From: Serinus canaria
Taxonomy: Eukaryota; Chordata; Aves; Passeriformes; Fringillidae
Reading direction: 5' to 3'
NCBI RefSeq assembly: GCF_022539315.1
Contig: NC_066317.1
Location: forward strand, 51,998,435 to 52,062,434
DNA length: 64,000 nucleotides
A program made the position numbers and the translations under genes. This document shows positions 60,875 to 64,000 of this stretch, piece by piece. Numbering within the stretch: position 1 is the first letter of the stretch; each line of letters begins with the position of its first letter. The notes below the pieces were generated by a model. It did not search any database. It was not told where the DNA came from and saw only the letters and a list, made by a program, of their open reading frames with translations.

Positions 60875-63800
60875 CTTACTGAACCCAATCAAATTCTTCA
60901 TGCTTTGAGGGGAAGGGACAAATAGGAAAGTAAGTAAGACAGTGCTACTAAAAAAAAATTGAAGAATCACCTCAATTGAAAAAGTTTTAAAAGCTTTAGA
61001 GCTTTACAGTGACAGACCTCATAGGCCACACAGCCTGTGTGAAATTGGATTCCATGTGATTATTTCTGGGCAATAATTCAGAGCAAATAACATCAAGAAA
61101 GCCTTGCATAAATCCTGACAGAAAAAGTGGATTTAAATCAAACTAATAGGTTGCAAAACATATGAAATATGCTTTGTACTGTGCCTTGGAGACACATGGC
61201 CAAATCCATATTCAAAAAGTAAAAACAAACCAGAGTGATTTGAAGAATAAATCACTTGTCATCGTGATCTTTAAAAATGCCAGAATTTAATGCAAAAATA
61301 TAATCCTAACATTTATTGCAGCAAAAATAAATGTCAACATATTAGACTTAACTGGCTAAGCCTTGTGGTAGCATTTCTACAAAGTGAAAGGAACATGACA
61401 AGTTGTATTTCACATGTTTTAGAATAAGATTTGGTCTTCTTTATCATAAGCAGTAGATTTAAACACTTTATTTTAATTTACTTCACAGTATTGAGAAAAA
61501 CATTGACTCAGATAAGAAGTGGAATACCATATACACTTTTCTCTGAAGCAATCAATCAACTTTAGGAGCTAAATATGTAATATGACAACACTAGAGTTTT
61601 GCAGTGGAGTACAAAATGTAACGTAAAATGTTTGTGACATTTAACAGACATTGCTTAGAAACATATCTGCTATATCTAGAACATCATAAAATTTATAGTT
61701 TACTATTGGTTATAACAGGTATATCTTCATAAACATGTAATTACACATTACTATACAAAAGGAATATAACTGAGAGCATCTTTTGAGTGCTGCTAGGTAC
61801 ATATCCAGACACAATCACTGTTCTAATTCCTCCTCAAACCTCCATTTTGTCTAACACTTGTGCACTCTTCCTCTCCTTCCATTACTTATGATATTATCCT
61901 CTGCAAGATGGGTTCCTACACATTACTAACATAAAGACACAAAAAAACCCATAGGAATCATGGAGACTAGCAGTTTTTAAAACCTTGTGTTTGTAACAAA
62001 TAACCCAGTGGCAGCAAAGCAATCCTGCCTGTGTCAGGGCTGCCAGAGGTCACTGGTGTATCCCACTGGTGTCGCTGCTGGTGCTGGTCTTGTTGGAACT
62101 CTCTGGAAAACCTAAACAATTTATCAGGGTAGATGAAAGAGGAAAACCTAGCGAGAGAAAAGAGAGTGCTGGAAATGGTATGAAGTAGTCTCTAGTAACA
62201 AAGATAAGCCCACTAAAAGTGTCCAGAGTGTCCAGTGGTCCTTTTTACTAAAGCTAACAGGTGCAGGTAATAGAAATCCACCAAACAGCCATTTTTTTAC
62301 CAAGAAGATTAAAAAGACTACCTTGGAGCAGAATATGATTACCTGACAAGTTCAGAAGATCCAAGATTATTTTAAAAAACTTTTTTTTTTTTAATATCAG
62401 ACATAAACATTTATCCTAATCCTTTCACTGCAATAAATGAAATTATTTTAGTTTTCACACAGTTGTCAAGCTTGCACAGGTTTGGTTGGTAAAAGGTATA
62501 AGACAACTGAATTTTTATGGATTTGTCCAGGCAACTGGATGCTTTCATTATCCTATATAGGGACTGAGGGAAGCATTCTCCTTCCTGGTACACAAAGGCA
62601 GAAAAGCTGGTACAAATTGAGTGCTAGGTGTAATGGAAAGCTTTACAGCCTCTGCAAGTGCTTATTTTTGAGGAGACTCTCCTATAGATCATCTCCCACA
62701 CTGCTTTGGCAATTGGCATAGATCAGCTTTGGCTCTCAGGCAATTAATTAATTTCACTCCCTTGGAATGCAATTCTAAAATGGGCCCTATGACAGACACA
62801 TGATATCCTTTGTTGTTTGTAGGGGGCTTCAATACCTATATAAGCAAATTCCTCCTTTTTATTCACATAAATACTATACGATATAAAAGTGTATGCTATA
62901 TTTTTCACATACCTGTAAAATAAGAAGTTGAATATTCTTTCATTTGAATGAAAAAGTGTATGATTACATATCTAACTCTGAAGTATGTGCTAAGAAAAGG
63001 AGTTGGGGCATATATGGATTATTGCATTTAAATTTGAAACTAGTTAGCATTTTTGATAATAAATAAGGCTCACAATTGTTTAAGTAATACATGGCTTTAC
63101 ATAAATAATAAAATTTACAAAAAATTTAATTAAATACACTAAAATTATGCTGCAACCAAAGAGAGATAAAATAGCATAATATTCTTTTTCAGAGGAAATC
63201 AAGATTCTCTTTCAGTGGAATCTTATTTCTGCCTGGATTTTATATCCTTCAATTTGCAGATACATAAAGGTGTTTATAGGCACCAGAAACTGGTAGCCAT
63301 TAAAAAAATGCTTAAAAATTTCCACAGAAAAAATTTATTCAGCTTTTGACATATCACAAACTACCTATACATCTGCTCATATATTTTTGTAGGTTACATG
63401 AAAAATTCTCCTTATTTTCCTCTCCAAAAAATCCCCATTGTATTTTTATCTTCTCATAAAACATTCACTAAAGCAAATAGAATATTCAGGTAGCAATATT
63501 CTATTTTATGTTTCCTGTACTTTGCAAAGGAGCTTTTTTTATTTTGATTTATGTTTCATTGCCCCCTGCTGTTGATAAAGAACTTTTTTTTTAAAGAATC
63601 GACATCTCAGTTTACTTTCTTTACTAATGGAAAAGGAGTTGGATTTGAAATAATCTCCTCTAGTTATGGTCTCAGATTCAATATGTGCATTTTTTTAACC
63701 TGAAAGACAGAAGCATTCAAATAGTGCAGTCATTCAATTAAACTATTATGGAAATGCTGCAAAATTAATAAAGTGCATTGGAGCTCCATTTCCTGTCTTA

Positions 63801-64000
63801 CACAAAATAATGATAAGCTTTAATAGTATTTTCATATGCAGTATTTTGTCCCTTTTTAGTTACTGTCTTGAGATACAGAATGCCTCATGTGAAAAAGGAG
63901 TTTTCCTTACACATGCAGATCTATTAGACCCTACTCCTTGAGAAGGATTCTCTGGTGCTTGGTGAGACTTTTCACTTAGATATTCTCATCTCCTGTGTAA
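60875..64000. other. AT-rich unique DNA, no gene seen
   Basis: No open frame above 79 codons and no repeat-family signature. A GC-richer patch at 62020-62110 has no coding signal I can name. Confidence 0.5.

Overview
The window looks like nuclear DNA of a bird. The decisive evidence is the mobile elements: at least seven clear and two faint pieces of chicken-repeat-1 (CR1) LINEs, several carrying the CR1 3' end made of ATTCTGTG/ATTCTATG octamers, together with solo or fragmentary LTRs of endogenous-retrovirus families that I recognise as common in bird (especially neoavian/passerine) genomes. The background is AT-rich and packed with stop codons in all frames. I found no open reading frame I can assign to a host gene, no tRNA or rRNA, and no prokaryotic gene organisation. 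The most economical reading is an intergenic or intronic 'gene desert' segment.

Layout. 1-4.4 kb: AT-rich unique sequence with short homopolymer tracts. 4.4-5.4 kb: an old plus-strand CR1 fragment from the endonuclease region, then a GATA microsatellite. 9.1-10.0 kb: an LTR flanked by a 5-bp repeat. 10.7-12.3 kb: a minus-strand CR1 3' fragment, a GC-rich LTR-like stretch and a plus-strand CR1 3' end. 14.2-15.1 kb: a GC-rich island built around a 13-copy ~44-bp minisatellite with a higher-order repeat. 19.1 kb: a three-copy ~74-bp tandem repeat. 20.6-21.2 kb: CR1 fragment. 22.86-26.23 kb: the main coding-type object, a minus-strand CR1 that keeps its 5' UTR and 3' tail and a nearly readable ORF2 (endonuclease and reverse transcriptase), but has lost almost all of ORF1.

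26.87-27.94 kb: a solo LTR with TG/CA ends and a perfect 6-bp flanking repeat, containing GAA-type and CTG-type microsatellites. 29.8-31.2, 36.8-37.1, 40.7-41.3, 44.2-44.6 and 60.1-60.9 kb: six LTR copies from two families, in both orientations. 32.4 kb: a perfect 17-bp hairpin. 36.05-36.34 kb: a fresh 125-bp direct duplication around a palindromic spacer. 45.0, 51.2, 56.9 and 59.9 kb: further CR1 fragments. 57.4-57.65 kb: a 42-T tract with TTTTGG- and TTTTAG-type repeats. The rest is unique AT-rich DNA in which I see nothing specific.

No genes act together here. The history recorded is repeated CR1 and LTR insertion, decay, and local tandem duplication. Family names come from recognising motifs and were not checked against a repeat library. 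I found no convincing new biological system. The most noteworthy local structures are the ORF1-deleted CR1, the palindrome-associated duplication and the minisatellite.
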